From: Adiantum capillus-veneris
Taxonomy: Eukaryota > Streptophyta > Polypodiopsida > Polypodiales > Pteridaceae
DNA length: 60,000 nucleotides
Assembly (NCBI GenBank): GCA_014529385.2
Contig: CM043957.1
Span: 88,998,881 to 89,058,880 of the forward strand
Direction of reading: 5' to 3'
This document shows, piece by piece, positions 44,136 through 56,924 of this stretch (the first letter of the stretch is position 1; each line of letters begins with the position of its first letter). The notes beneath the pieces were generated by a model. It saw only the letters and a program-made list of their open reading frames with translations, searched no databases and had not been told where the DNA came from. A program made the translations under genes and the position numbers.

Positions 44136-44622
44136 TTGATTATTAGGACCCCAACCTACTTAAAGGCTAGCCCTCCAATTTGTGAAAATTCCCAAAATAC
44201 CCCTCAAATTTCAAAAATTCCTAAAATTCCGATAATTGTGAGAGTAAATCTCTACAAACGTAAAAATGTTTGGAGCTTTGCAAAAGAAGACTGATTGTCT
44301 ATCATACAAGATGCTAAAACTAGAACTTGAGTTGGTTTTGTAGGCGGTGGAGATGGATTGCTTCATTATTTTATAAATAGCGGTGGAGATGGATTGCTTT
44401 ATTATTTTATAAACATAATTGCCTTCTTTTCCGATGTATTTTTTGAGAAATCACATGCTAAGCACTCAAAAACGGATCTCAATTGTCAAAAAGGAAAAGA
44501 TTAGAAAATCTTGAACAATTCAACAAAAATAAATAAAAGGGTAGGAATTTTTGAAATTTGAGGGGTATTTTGGGAATTTCCACAAATTAGAGGGGTATTT
44601 TGGTAATTTTTCCTTGATTAGT
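44136..44622. mobile_element. MULE-like MITE, copy 3
   Basis: The body at 44145-44613 shares units CCCAAAATACCCCTCAAATT and the right end GGGTATTTTGGTAATTTTTCC with copies 1 and 2. Flanks TTGATTATT (44136-44144) and TTGATTAGT (44614-44622) match at 8 of 9. The outer 30 bp of the left arm is rearranged, and a 37-bp internal duplication (GCGGTGGAGATGGATTGCTT twice, near 44344-44415) is unique to this copy. It is the oldest of the three. Confidence 0.75.
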
Positions 44623-44809
44623 TTTTTGGATTTTCAAGGGTTATTTTTACCTTGCTTTAGTTGTTGAGGTCTCCCAGGCAATATGCGTAGGACGAGGAGA
44701 GGGGTTGTGCTGCCCGTGTCGCTTGGTGTTGGGGATAGCCAAGAGGTGGCTGTAGAGGCGCCGACTAATTTGGTTCCTCTCTGATACATCCTACTTAAAT
44801 ATACTTGTG

Positions 44810-44811
<2 letters not shown>

Positions 44812-44897
<86 letters not shown>

Positions 44898-44922
44898 TTG
44901 CAGTGTGTGTGTGTGTGTGTGT
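44812..44922. repeat. (CT)n and (TG)n tracts
   Basis: CT (44812-44857), then two TG runs (44864-44893 and 44903-44922). Confidence 0.93.
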
Positions 44923-45039
44923 GACAGTGTGAGTGGTGAAAGGCAGGAAGCGAAAGAAGCAAGCGGTTAAAGTATAGCTAGAGCAGAGCATCAATGGGGG
45001 CTAGCACCAAGCTAATCAAGAATACATGTCGTTATTGCA

Positions 45040-45345
45040 GAGGGGAAAGAGGTAGGGGCTACAAAGGCAACGCAAGAGAAGCACAAGAGCAGGGGGATGG
45101 GAGGGGCGGGTACAATTGGGGCGTTTAGAGTGTGAACAAGGTTCAAAGCAGAGAGGACAGAGGTGGAGGTTCAAGCCTTGCAGGGGCACAAGAGAAGCAC
45201 AAGAGCAAGGGGACGGGAGGGGCGGGTACAATTGGGAGGTTTAGGGTGTGAACAAGATTCAGATTAGAGAGGACAGAGATAGGGGTTGCAGAGGCAAATT
45301 AGGAGAAGTGCACGAGCAACAAAAAGGAAGGGCAGGTAGGGTCGG
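45040..45345 (+). repeat. Minisatellite, three units of about 115 bp
   Basis: Units contain GCACAAGAGCA (45081, 45197 and, diverged, about 45309), GGGAGGGGCGGGTACAATTGG and a GTGTGAACAAG word. The third is the most diverged. Confidence 0.75.
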
Positions 45346-45555
45346 GATGAGATAGCGTTGTTGAGGAGGGTCCGACAGTGGAGGGGGTTACAAACGCGGA
45401 CCTTTGTAAAGGAATCGGCTCCTTCTTCTTGGCGGGATAGAAGGTCATCGGGCTCAACCCCTCTGCAACTAGCATGCCCGCATTGCAAGGACGGGTATCT
45501 ATGTCCATTTCTAAAGGGCATATCACATACCTGCTTGGGTGTCATCCAACATAGT

Positions 45556-45658
45556 GCATGAAGCGGGGAGGAATTCTAGCCCCTCCCTCCACCACGTGTT
45601 GCAAGGAACTTCATCTAGCGGTGTTCCTTGTAGCCCTAATGACACATGCAGATAGTGC

Positions 45659-45744
<86 letters not shown>
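45556..45744 (+). repeat. Dispersed module M, copy 2, with (GA)n tract
   Basis: GAATTCTAGCCCCTCC...CCACGTGTTGCAAGGAA...GTGTTCCTTGTAG corresponds to 43560-43625. It is followed by about 42 GA units (45661-45744). Confidence 0.6.
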
Positions 45745-45745
<1 letters not shown>

Positions 45746-45966
45746 CTGCCCCGAAGGTGGCCGGCCATACTAGTACTACAAATGTGGTGATGGGTTTAAA
45801 TCTATAAGTCCCATGTACACACCCTCTACATTTATAGACACATGCATATTCATAATAACATTTTTGCTGTGAATTCAATGTCTTGAGAAGATGTTCTCAA
45901 CTTGTGTGATTACAAAATAAGAGATTGTGAGAAGTTCTACTCACTATTAAATGGTGATTCTTTTTT

Positions 45967-46001
<35 letters not shown>

Positions 46002-46440
46002 GGATACTTTACCTCATTATTAGAGAATGCAAGATGCTACGCATTGCTAGATGTGACAACTATAACATGTGGATGGGGGGTGCTTTACACCTGTCACCCA
46101 TTCATGATTAATTGTAACTATGTGTTTCCTGGTTGGTGGGTAGGTGAGTCTCTCATCCCTCAACTAGGAATGCTTGTGGCATAAAGCATCTCCTACAAAA
46201 TCCAATTTCTTTGTGAATGTATCTTTGTAAAATTGATTAATTCTATGTTCTTTTGTAATTTATGATCATAAAGATAATTTATTTTGTATTGAAACTTCAA
46301 TCTAAATTGTACTTAAGCATATAATTCCAATTGTGGTTAGGATTAAATACATAAAACACACACACCTCTGTTTCCTAACTAGCCATTGGATTGTAGTATC
46401 ATATGCTTAAGTTTCAATTTAGTTGAAACTTGTTTAGAGA
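45745..46440. other. Non-coding stretch
   Basis: AT-rich DNA with a CT tract (45969-45999). No gene seen. Confidence 0.4.
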
Positions 46441-49400
46441 GCTAACTGTTACATGTATTATTTAGGAGAAATGGATTCTGTCACTGGTGAAACTTGGGTA
46501 TGTTGCTACTAAAGCTCCTATTCCCATTCCTCCCATTGGTACACAAGGCATTTATTCTTGTTTTAAGGGCCATGATTTTCACAAGAAACTCCTAGATTTT
46601 GCAAAATTATCATGTGAAAACAAAAACCTATCTGCCCTTAACATTGCATCTATAAATGATTCTCGTAACATCACAAAAAAACTCCAATGATTGTCTTGAG
46701 GCATTTAATAAGCTATTAATGTTGTTATCATTAATAGATTGCCAAGATTCATGTGATTTGAATTTTTTACTTTTCATCCCTACCTAATATTGTGAATAAG
46801 CTTTTACAAATAAATGGTATTCCATCTATTCCTATAGAGCTCAATCTCAAGTGGAAGTTGTCAACCCTCTCTTGGATTTAGAATTATTGGACCCTGAAGA
46901 GAAAGAAGCATTGTCTAGTCTAGCTTTTCATTCTGGTGACTTATCTCCTTCTAAAACATATATGTAGCCTTCTCTAGTTTAGTTCCATTACTTCCTCCTA
47001 GACAAGTCAAATTGGACTCTATTCGACTTGACCACAAGCTATGGGATTTTGAGCTCATCAATCATAGGGCTCCTTTCTCACTAGAATCCTTAGCCCTTAT
47101 TTGTAGCATCTCCCCCGATCTTGTAAAGAATTGTAAAGCCATTGCTATCCAAGCAAAGCACTTACTATCTTCTGATTTCTTTTTTGAGCTTAGCCGAATC
47201 AAGCTTTTGATAAAGATTCTTCTATAATGCTCTAATTTGGCACTTATAGCACGAATAAAATAGCCCATTAACCAAGACAAATCCTAGGACCCAAAGAAAT
47301 AACTTAAGAATTGTTGGAATACTTTTAGAACCTTTTTAAAATGTCAATGCAAGAGATTGAACCCTAACTCATCTTGCACAACCTCTATCCTTTGGCTAGA
47401 CCGACTTTAATGGTTTGTCTTCCAAAATTTACCCAAATTTTTCTCATTCTCTTTTGGACCAACAGAAGTCTATGCATTCATTGGGTGGGTAGCAACTATT
47501 CCAATTGAGGTAAGAGCTGCTCTTATTGTATACTTTTGGTTTCATGAGCATATGTTAGAGGCAGCCCATGGCCTAGTTTTCTATAGTCCCAATACTCCAT
47601 TACTCCCAAAGCTAGTAAATACTCCTATTGCCAACACCATTGACTCTATTGTTAAGCCTTCTAAAAACAAAGACTCATTCAAAAGGCTTTCCTTATACCC
47701 CTGGAAGTATGAAACCCGCTACCAAAAAGCCAAGAAAATTTTGTGGATCAGAGGAATTGGGAGAAACTTCGAAAGCTTTGGATTTCAATGATGATGATGA
47801 ACAGGTTCGCTTCTTAACTAGAAAACCTAATCATCTCTTCTCTTTTTTCACTAAGAAGAAAGGTAGTAAGAGATTTTTTCATGTCCTATTTGTTAATAAG
47901 TTCTTTGATTTCTTATCCCCTAAAACTGTGTTTAAAGAGATTTTGAAAGAATTTGACATTAGCAAAACATTTAAGGAATTAAAGATTGGGTTTGCATGGA
48001 AATACACTAAAAACTTATTCACCTTACTATACAAACCCTTAGAAACTTTTTGTAACTTCTCTTTTCCACTAGTAGAATGTGTTTGTTCCATGTCAAAAAG
48101 ATTCAAACCATTTCTCAAAACTTTTGATAACTATGGTTGCCATGTAGTAGCTACAAAGCAAGAGATATGTAGACATTCATTGCTTAAAGAAGTGGTTAGT
48201 AATGGCAGTCTTTTCTAGTCTGGTCTCACAACTCCCACATGAGTGGATACTCACTGAGTCGAGTGGCTCACCGCTGAACTTTCCTTAGCCTTTCGCAAGC
48301 TTAAGTCGAAATGGTTCATTGTGGGTCTAGATAAAGCATCGAACATGACAACTGTCATATGCAAAAAGCCTTTGAAGCAACTGGAAATCTACTCAGAGGA
48401 AATGAGTTTCGTTACATTGCACAAGACCTGGATATTATTATCCAAAGAACACGTAAAAGTCTGACTCAGATCTATAGGATTTCAGAAGAAACTACCAAGC
48501 TTCCCATCCTTTTTCCAACATAAAGGCAAATTTCGATGGATCTCAGATGCCTCCAATTGCCTTTTTTCCAAGATTACAAAAAGTGTCACGGTAGGACTTA
48601 ATTTGACAAGTGACGAACTCAAAAATATATGCGCTATTAAAAGAAATGATGTAAGGCACTTCTCACAAGTAGACATTCAACCTTTCTGGATTGTTGGGCA
48701 ACTCATCTGATGTCATCTTAAACCTACCATCTGCCATTTATTTGGTATATACAATAGATATTACCCAATGTTATGAGAATATTCCTTTAGTTGGTGAACA
48801 TGGTCTTATAAATGTATTAAATTGTCTCGTAGACACGGCCTTCTCTAATAAAGCAAGAGATGGATTCTTTGGCATCTCCTTTGTTAAGGCAGCCAAATGG
48901 GTGAAGAAAGTGAGCAAGGCCTCACCTCTTCACATGAATAGTAGCTAGTTAAAAAAAAACATTCAGTGGGTTCTGAACCATTGCTATGTTGTACTAGGAA
49001 ATAACTGCTTTCGTCAAACAAGTGGCGTTCCTATGGGATTCTCTTGTTCCCCCGCTATGTGTAACCTTTATTTACATTATTTTGAATATAAATGGATTAT
49101 TAGGCAAACTTACCAAGCAGAAGGACTCTCTATGCTTATGATGACATATTAAGCATTAATAATCCCCACTTTGCACAGCAGGTGTTCGATATCTATCCTG
49201 CTTGCTTATCAATTGAACCCACCTTTTTAGAACAAGATACAATCAATGGTATTACTTTCACTAAGCGTAGTGATTATCTATCCATTGAATTGATTATTGA
49301 GAATTTCTCTGTTGATAACTTTTCTACTAGATTTTTTTGGAAACGGGATCACCTTAGGCTTTCTGCTGCTGAGTTTGTATTAAAAAAGAGCAACAGAACA

Positions 49401-49620
49401 TTCAAAATGGCTCTACGTACTTGTTTAGGTAGTCTTCACTTAATTTATCTACTCTTCTTCTAATGTATTTGCAGCCCTTGAAGAAACCAGGGTCCTTATT
49501 AGAAAATTTCAAGCTAAAGGCTTCCAAAAACGAGTTCTGATTTCACCGTAATGGTGGCTCTGAGTAAAAAAGAATGGCCTGTGGTCAAGTTTGATGTTGC
49601 ATTACTTAGTCTTTTACTGA
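46440..49620 (+). pseudogene. Decayed retroelement with an unusual reverse transcriptase
   Basis: Frames broken by many stops read, in order: YVATKAPIPIPPIGTQGIYS (46500), a hydrophobic/Lys-rich region (47630-48220), KSKWFIVGLDKASNMTTVICKK-like sequence (48300-48370), FRWISDASNCLFSKITKSVT (48530-48600), YTIDITQCYENIPL (48748-48790), CFRQTSGVPMGFSCSP plus CNLYLHYFEYKWI (about 49006-49110), YDDILSINNPHFAQ (about 49135-49180) and FSTRFFWKRDHLRL (49318-49360). These correspond to the finger block, the first catalytic Asp, the GxPMG block and the YxDD box. They are not of Copia, gypsy or L1 form. The GVPMG...SP and DDILSINNP wording recalls Penelope-like or uncharacterised eukaryotic reverse transcriptases. 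No GIY-YIG domain is visible. Inactive. Confidence 0.65.
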
Positions 49621-49682
49621 GGAAGTAGGCCCATATCTGATGCGCCTACTAGACTCATTAGTTATGGTGCCTGGATAAGGGT

Positions 49683-49683
<1 letters not shown>

Positions 49684-49713
<30 letters not shown>
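49684..49713. repeat. (CA)n microsatellite
   Basis: About 15 CA units at the left edge of the TACTGG repeat. Confidence 0.93.
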
Positions 49714-49716
<3 letters not shown>

Positions 49717-49734
49717 CTAGGATAAAGTGTCAAA

Positions 49735-51104
49735 ATCACTATACTGATACTAATACTACTTGTGTACTGGTACTAGAGTTGGTACTAGTACCGGTATGGG
49801 TACTTATTATACTAGAATGGCACTGATACTACTTATGTATTGATACTGGTGCTACTTGCATACTGATACTGCAGTGAACAGGTACTGGTACTTTACTTAA
49901 GCAAAAGGAAACTACGCGGGTACTGGTACTTTATTGCACTAAAATGATACTACTTATGAATCAATGCTACTTATGTACTGATACTGGGTTCACTTGTGTC
50001 CTAGTGCTATTCTGTACAGATACTGGTACTTTATTGTACTTTATTGCACTGAACTAATACTGCTGCCACTTGCGTGAAATACTGGTCGGGGGACTGATAC
50101 CTTTTGTGAATTTTACTAGGATGGGGGCTGCTTGTGAGACTAGTACTGGTGCTAACTGTGTGCTGGTACATGATTATTACTCAACTATTGCAACTCTGGT
50201 TCTAGGAAACATATTAAATGCATTGAATGACTGGTTGGTATGACGGTGGCAGAATATTGTTATGGTCAGAATGGGTTTTGAATTATCATGATTTGGGTAA
50301 AAGCTGCTCATATAGCAGTATGTGGTTGTGAATTACATTATGGATATGGCAATTGTGGTGCATCCCTTGTTCATACACTTTCTACTCCGACTAAATGGTT
50401 TTTGGTTTTAATCATTAATAATGTTTTGCTAATTGTGTATTAGTACTGAATTAGTACAAGTACCAATACTGTTTGTGTACTATAATATACTAGACGAAGC
50501 TACTTGGGTACATGTATTGTAGACACTGGTGTACTAACGTTGAACTAGTACTGGTAGTGGTACTGTAATATACACAACTAGTACTAGTACACATACTAAT
50601 ACTTTATTGTAATGAACTGATACTGCTGCCACTTGTGTGATATATCGGTCCTACAACTGGACTGTTTGTGTACAATAGTATACTGTCAAACTGATACTGG
50701 GGCTACTTATGAGACTAGTATTGGTGCTAATTGTGTGCTGGTAATGAGCAGGTGATGGTACTTAGACTGTTTGTTTACCATAAAAGACTAAACCGATGCT
50801 ATTTTGTGTACTGGTACGGGTGCCACTTGTGTACTAGTACTAAACTGATACTGGTATTGGTACTGGTTTATACTAAACTAATACTGATGCTACTTGGGTA
50901 TTGGGATACTGGTACTGGTGTAAAACAATGGGTGGACCTGTTACCCGGCTAGGATAGTGTGTAAATGTCCTTGGGAATTATTTACTGGGGCGAGTTGCCC
51001 TGGGGAGTCTTTGGTGTCTTATAATAGTAATTAGTACTGTAACTGGTACGGTTTGGGTACAATATTATACTGGACTGGTACTGGTATTGTATTGTACTAA
51101 ACTT

Positions 51105-51161
<57 letters not shown>

Positions 51162-51995
51162 TGCTAGGGATAGTGTGTTAATTTATCTATATTGACACTG
51201 GTGCTACTGATATTGGAGCCACGTCCGGTACTGATGCTACTTGTGGATTGGTCCTGATACTGGTACTATATTATTCTAGACTGGTATTAGTACTATATTA
51301 TACTAGATTGATATTGGTGTTACATATGTACTGGTGCTGATGCTACGTGTGTATATACTATACTGACATTGGAATTGGATTGTACTGAACTGGTATAAAT
51401 GCTACTAGTGTGATATACTGGTACTAGTGCTACTTGTACTGGTACTTCTTGTTTACGGACACTGAATTTGTACTGGGTCTAGTAATGTATGTATACTATA
51501 CTGAACTAGTGCTACTTGTGTATTGGTACTGGTGCTACTTGTGGACTGTTACTACATTGGTCCTGTACTGGTGATACTGGAACTGGTGAAAAAATAGGTT
51601 GACCCCTTACCCGGCTAAGATAAGGTAAGGAGTGTATAGACATTATGAACTGGTACTATATTGTACTGGTACTGATATGGTATTATGCTATTCTAGGATT
51701 GTTGCTACTTATGTGATATACTGGTATTGGAACCAATACTGTTTCTGTACAGTATTATACTGGACTGATACAAATGCTACTTCTAATACTGGTAATGGAA
51801 CCGATATTGTTTCTTTACAGTATTATACTGGTTGATACAAGTGCTACTTGTAATACTGGTATTGATACTACTTGTGTATTGGTATTACATTGGTATTGGT
51901 ACTAGTATGATTTGTGCTCTTTAATATTTGGAATGGTACTACTTATGTACTGGTATACTAGAACTGGTAATTCAAGAACTAGTGTAAATTTGGGT
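49735..51995. repeat. Degenerate TACTGGTACT-type repeat tract (2.3 kb)
   Basis: The words TACTGGTACT, GATACTGGTGCTACTTGTG, TTGTGTACTGGTA and TATTATACTGGACTGG recur dozens of times with variable spacing. They are interrupted by ordinary sequence at about 50200-50440 and a CA tract (51110-51159). There is no fixed period and no reading frame of interest. Two GGTTGACCCCTTACCCGGCTA-like blocks (50930-50955 and 51597-51620) also repeat. Confidence 0.85.
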
Positions 51996-52164
51996 GGTTT
52001 TTTTGCTCGGCTACAAAAATTTAAGGATATTTTGTTAAATTCCTTAAACATTATCTACTGGGGCTAATTGACCTAGGGAATCCTAGGTGAAATATAGTAG
52101 GTAATTCGATGGTTGAGAATTTGGAGGTGTCTTAAGGACACTTAATTGATGCATTAAATACCTT

Positions 52165-52197
<33 letters not shown>

Positions 52198-54016
52198 ACA
52201 CCTATGTTCATTCGGCGAATTCCCTGGCTCTGTAATCCCTATCATTTTCTGCTTAACTTCATGGTGGCTCCACTCTTACAGGTTCGCACTATAGCACCCT
52301 CTAAGGGCTATCTCATTCTCTCTCCTTTGCTCTCTCCCCCTTTCTCTTTCTTTTTCTTCCCCCCTCTCTTCCCCTGTCTCTGTACTAGACGACGCTGCTG
52401 TATTCATCGTACTTCTTGATGATGGGCCCACTATACTGCGCTGGAGGAATGTGGCCACTTGCTCCAAAACACTATAAAGGTGAGCTCCCATGCTCACTTA
52501 GTATTGGTACTATATGCTTTTGTTGTGTGTATGTGTGCACTTGAGAGTTGTTATCTGTACATTGGGATTGGGAGGGTGTTACCCGCAAGTGGTTTTTTGT
52601 TAAAGTTGTCGGCTCAATGGCAAAAGGCAAAGATAAGCAGGCTATTGTGGAGCTGGCTTCTCCGACTCAATCTCAGGTGACCTATGGCTTTGATATGAAC
52701 TTTTGTCCGAACTATTTGGTTGTGATATGATTCCCTTGTTGTAATAGTCGGCATGCATATGCCGGATTATACATGAATGGCAACTTCCACTGTATCACTT
52801 ACTACGGGGAGGTACATTATGGGTTTAGGAAAGGCTTTCAGTTTGTGATTAACTTATCATTGGCATATATATGTGCATCCTTCTGTTTGTGCTATGAAAT
52901 TCCGTTTGAGGTTAGTGAGTATGGGCAATAAATAGCTACGGGCGTTTTCTTTTGCATAGTTTTAGAATACTTTTAAAGGTGGTATCCTCTTTCAAACACA
53001 AGATAAATGTTGCCCGGAGTTACTGTTTTTTGCTAAATATAATGACAAAGGCTCTTGCAAATGGCCCTATATGATAGGATTGACTGAGGGGTTAACATAC
53101 AACATGGTATACTCTGTTATGGTTGGCGTGGCTGGTATGATACTGATGCTGTGCCTTTAAGTTGGTTAGCAAGCTTACCACTACCACTCGGTTTCATTCT
53201 ATGCTGATCTAATGTTATGGATTTAGAACTTTAACATCTGATCTCTTAGCCATGAATGGGTGATGTGTACAGGGTTATGATTGATTGTGGGCACATTGGC
53301 TATTAGAATGATGTGTGCTTGTGGGGTTGGTACCAAGCTTACCATTCTTGCTCAGATATGATCTATGCCGACATAGTGTAGTATATTGATCCTTTGTAAA
53401 AGTGCTCAACTTGGCCGAATATGGTTATTAATGTTGTGAACAGGGCTATGAATGATTGTGGCCGAGTATGGTAAGATAATGGTTATGAAAGGCTATGGAT
53501 TATGGTAAATACGGTTGTAAATGGGCTCCTCATAAATCTGTTAATTGTTGTTTATTGGATCAAAGTTATGGACCATGGAGTCTCTCTCGAGGACCTAGAC
53601 ATCGATGTTTTGGGTCACAGTTATGGACCGTGGCGTTCCTTGTAAAGGAAACCATCCCTGATTATATGAGTTGCTTCACATTTCTTATTAATTATCTTTG
53701 AAAACTTTTTTAGTTGGGTGACATCTATAACATGTGGGATACCCATGCATCACCTGCATACGGTGCCAATACTAATTGAAAGTTGTGTTGTTTCCATGGG
53801 TGCAGGTGAGGGTTACCTTCTCAACTATGGTTTTCAATGTTCCTTGGAGTGAAGATGGTGGATTATTACATCTTCAAGCTCTTACTCTATTGTACTTATG
53901 TATAAAGTCCGTTTTGTACCATGAATGGGAATTATACCACCTTTTCATTGACATAGTTTCTAGTGTCTTTTGTAATTTGAAAGAATTCTTTGGTGTTTAT
54001 GTTATATTGTTATTTG

Positions 54017-54053
<37 letters not shown>

Positions 54054-54790
54054 ATCTAGATGACAATCCCTTGACTAACCCTTGGCTGACTTCTTTGCTC
54101 TTTGGTAATTTCTCTCTCGGTCTTGCTCTCGGATGATCGGGTGCATATTTGGATACTCCCTAGGTGCTTTCACAATTTCTGGCTAGTGCAAGACAAAAAA
54201 ATTCTTCTCTAAAAATTGGCTTTGAAAGTCAAGGTCCACATACACCATACATATATGCTCAAGAAGCCCACTTTGATATAGAATGGTTGCAGAATCTTGC
54301 GTAGTGTCGCAGTCTCTTCTCTTACAGTCAGATACTATAGTCATAGCCCTTCGTAGGAGATTGAGCTCAAAGCTTACACTGATATCGATATATGAGCTCC
54401 TGTGGAGCGTTTAATGCTCTATCAATTTTTTGATGAGCCCCATCAGCCTTCCTACTACACACATCACCTATTGCTAAATCCACACTTAGAGTAAGATATG
54501 AATTTGGCCACTAGTCGAGTTTTAGCATTAAAAAGATCCCATATACTCCTCTTTACAACAAACCAACAGTCTATTTGTTGGGTGTATTTACAACTGCCTT
54601 GGTACATGATAAGGCTACCTACTCACTTGCTAATTTTGAGCCTGCAACTTAACATCACCAGCGTTTTTTCCAACCCAGCGAACCCCCTTTTTTTGTTGAA
54701 TACCCTCCCTTCGATTGCACGCCATATTCCCTCCCTTTGATTGCGATTTGTAATCCTTGGATATGCAGGTAACGCTGAGCCTGTGTATGT
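51996..54790. other. Non-coding stretch, possible decayed element
   Basis: CA tracts lie at 52163-52201 and 54018-54052. Frames such as 52548-52680 (VVGSMAKGKDKQAIVELAS) end at possible splice donors, but I could not build a gene model. I see nothing else. Confidence 0.35.

Positions 54791-54881
<91 letters not shown>
54791..54881. repeat. (CT)n microsatellite
   Basis: About 45 CT units. Confidence 0.97.
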
Positions 54882-54883
<2 letters not shown>

Positions 54884-55051
54884 CTTCACAGCTTCACCCC
54901 TTGATACCCATATAATCGATGCTCCTCCCCAACCTTTTGTATCACTCTCTACATGCTCAGGACAAGCCTGCTGCATTCTCTACATGTTCAAGATTCTCAT
55001 AATCTACTTCTGTTGGTGCGTTTTCTACACGCTCAAGCTTGGTTTCATTAC

Positions 55052-55094
55052 CCTCTCTTGTTGCATCTTCCACACGCACATAAGTTGTTAACAC

Positions 55095-55167
<73 letters not shown>

Positions 55168-55267
55168 GGGTACACATAGACATGCCTCTCTTGTTGCATC
55201 TTCCACACGCACATAAGTTGTTAACACAACACACACACACACACACAAGGGTACACATAGACATGCC
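55052..55267 (+). repeat. 133-bp tandem duplication with unequal CA tracts
   Basis: CCTCTCTTGTTGCATCTTCC starts at 55052 and 55185, and each copy ends AGGGTACACATAGACATGCC. The CA tract is about 70 bp in the first copy but only about 20 bp in the second. Confidence 0.92.
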
Positions 55268-55992
55268 CGTGTTTTCCCTATAGCTTGTTCATGGTTGACG
55301 GCCCTTCAAAGTCATTACTGTAGCTAGCCTATCTACATGTATCGCAGGACACTTTATCCAACACATACATGGAGTATGCAAGGATGATTCCGTTCCAACA
55401 TTGGCAAAATTGTCACACACAAAGAGTACCTTTGGGTCAAAAGCTACGGCAACCTATACGTCCAGTACTAGACCTACACAGGTAGGTGCTCATGCACCTA
55501 CTTAGAAGATAATTGTGACATGCTTATTTGTTGATAAGTTTGCGGTGTAACTTGTTGGATTTGGGTGTTTTGCAAAAATAAGATACTCCAATCATAATGA
55601 TGAAATGGTTTGTGCCATGGGTATTCACAAAAGACGAGATTGTTGATTGGTTTTTTATTAAAAAGTTATACTCTGAGAACCATAATTTCAAGTCACAATT
55701 TTTCCTAAAATGAAAGCAACTAATATTCCTAAGAAAACGCGAATGTAGAACTTGGATTTGCAATACCAGGACTTAGCAGGTGCTTGTACTGAATGTAGGA
55801 GCCTTAAAGGGTCTTATGAGGTTGTGCCATACTCGTTTGATACTGTTGCAAAGTAACTTTTTATGTGGCTGGTTGTGGTTGACACTTACTGTGAAATTTG
55901 GTTTTGATCACATTTGATGTCTATTACGTTTTGCAAACCCTAAACCTCCCGTGGAGGATCAGGCTCCCATCATTAATCCCTCTAACTTTTTC
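55268..55992. other. Non-coding stretch
   Basis: AT-rich. No gene or recognisable repeat. Confidence 0.35.
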
Positions 55993-56215
55993 TCATAAGT
56001 GTCCTGACCAGTCTTCTTCTACGAATGGAATTCCATCTAAGGCATCTTCGTTGTCTGGCACTATAAGTTCTGGCTCTTTTGTTTCAAGGTGGGGTTCTAC
56101 CACCACTTCGGATTTTTCTTTACTAGTTCCTACCAAAAGCTCCTTAGGTTTTGCCATACTCTCAAGCTTGGGTTTTTGTTTTTCTAGCATCTCTTGAGTG
56201 ATTCTTACCTTTGAA
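55993..56215 (-). other. Minus-strand open segment, unknown
   Basis: About 70 codons of Lys/Glu/Pro-rich sequence (ITQEMLEKQKPKLESM... ending EEDWSGHL). I do not recognise it. The composition is like a gag or scaffold linker and could be one exon or a repeat fragment. There are no clear splice sites. Confidence 0.25.
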
Positions 56216-56924
56216 TTAGAGCGTGTGATAGCTCAAAACGAGCGTATCGCTCAGGGGGTCATGGTGTTCTTTACAGCACTGCTTCGGTCTTGGGCTTGGG
56301 GAATGTTCCCGATCCCGATTTTTCCTTTTATATATATAAGGTCTCCACGATCGTGCCCCACGCACGCACACACACATACACCTAACCTACCTACTTACAA
56401 CTAACAAAGCTACTCTTACACACTGTTTAACACAGTACTACATCAACTAATCAACTAACACATCTACTTTACTGCACCTTACAGATCTAACATTATAGAT
56501 CTAATACCTTAAATCTAACATGTTATGAACAAAAAACAGTACATTGCAACACCTTCTTAACAGAAAATAGTACAGTACAGCAAAAACAAAGTTCACAAAT
56601 TTAGTATAACTGTTAAAAATGCTAACAGAGTCAATGGTAGTGCTAGGCCTTCGAGAAGTAGTCATGGTGTGCACTAGAATACACAGAAAGGTTTAGCAAA
56701 TATGAAAAAGGGAAGAAGTTTTGAGAGGGAAGTAGAGCTACTCAAAGTCATATTTGGGCGGTCCCAACATAGATACTAGATAGAGTCTTCAATGAAAGTT
56801 CTTAAATTCATCGGTACAGAGTTAGTACAACTTATGGAATTTATGCCTTGAAAGCGTGAAATTGTGCAATTTGATGAACAAAAATAATATTTTCCTCCTT
56901 TTTTCTAAAAGAGCTTGGCTCCAA
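56216..56924. other. Non-coding stretch
   Basis: AT-rich with many short CTAACA and ACAGTAC words (56380-56590), a weak low-complexity region. No gene. Confidence 0.35.
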
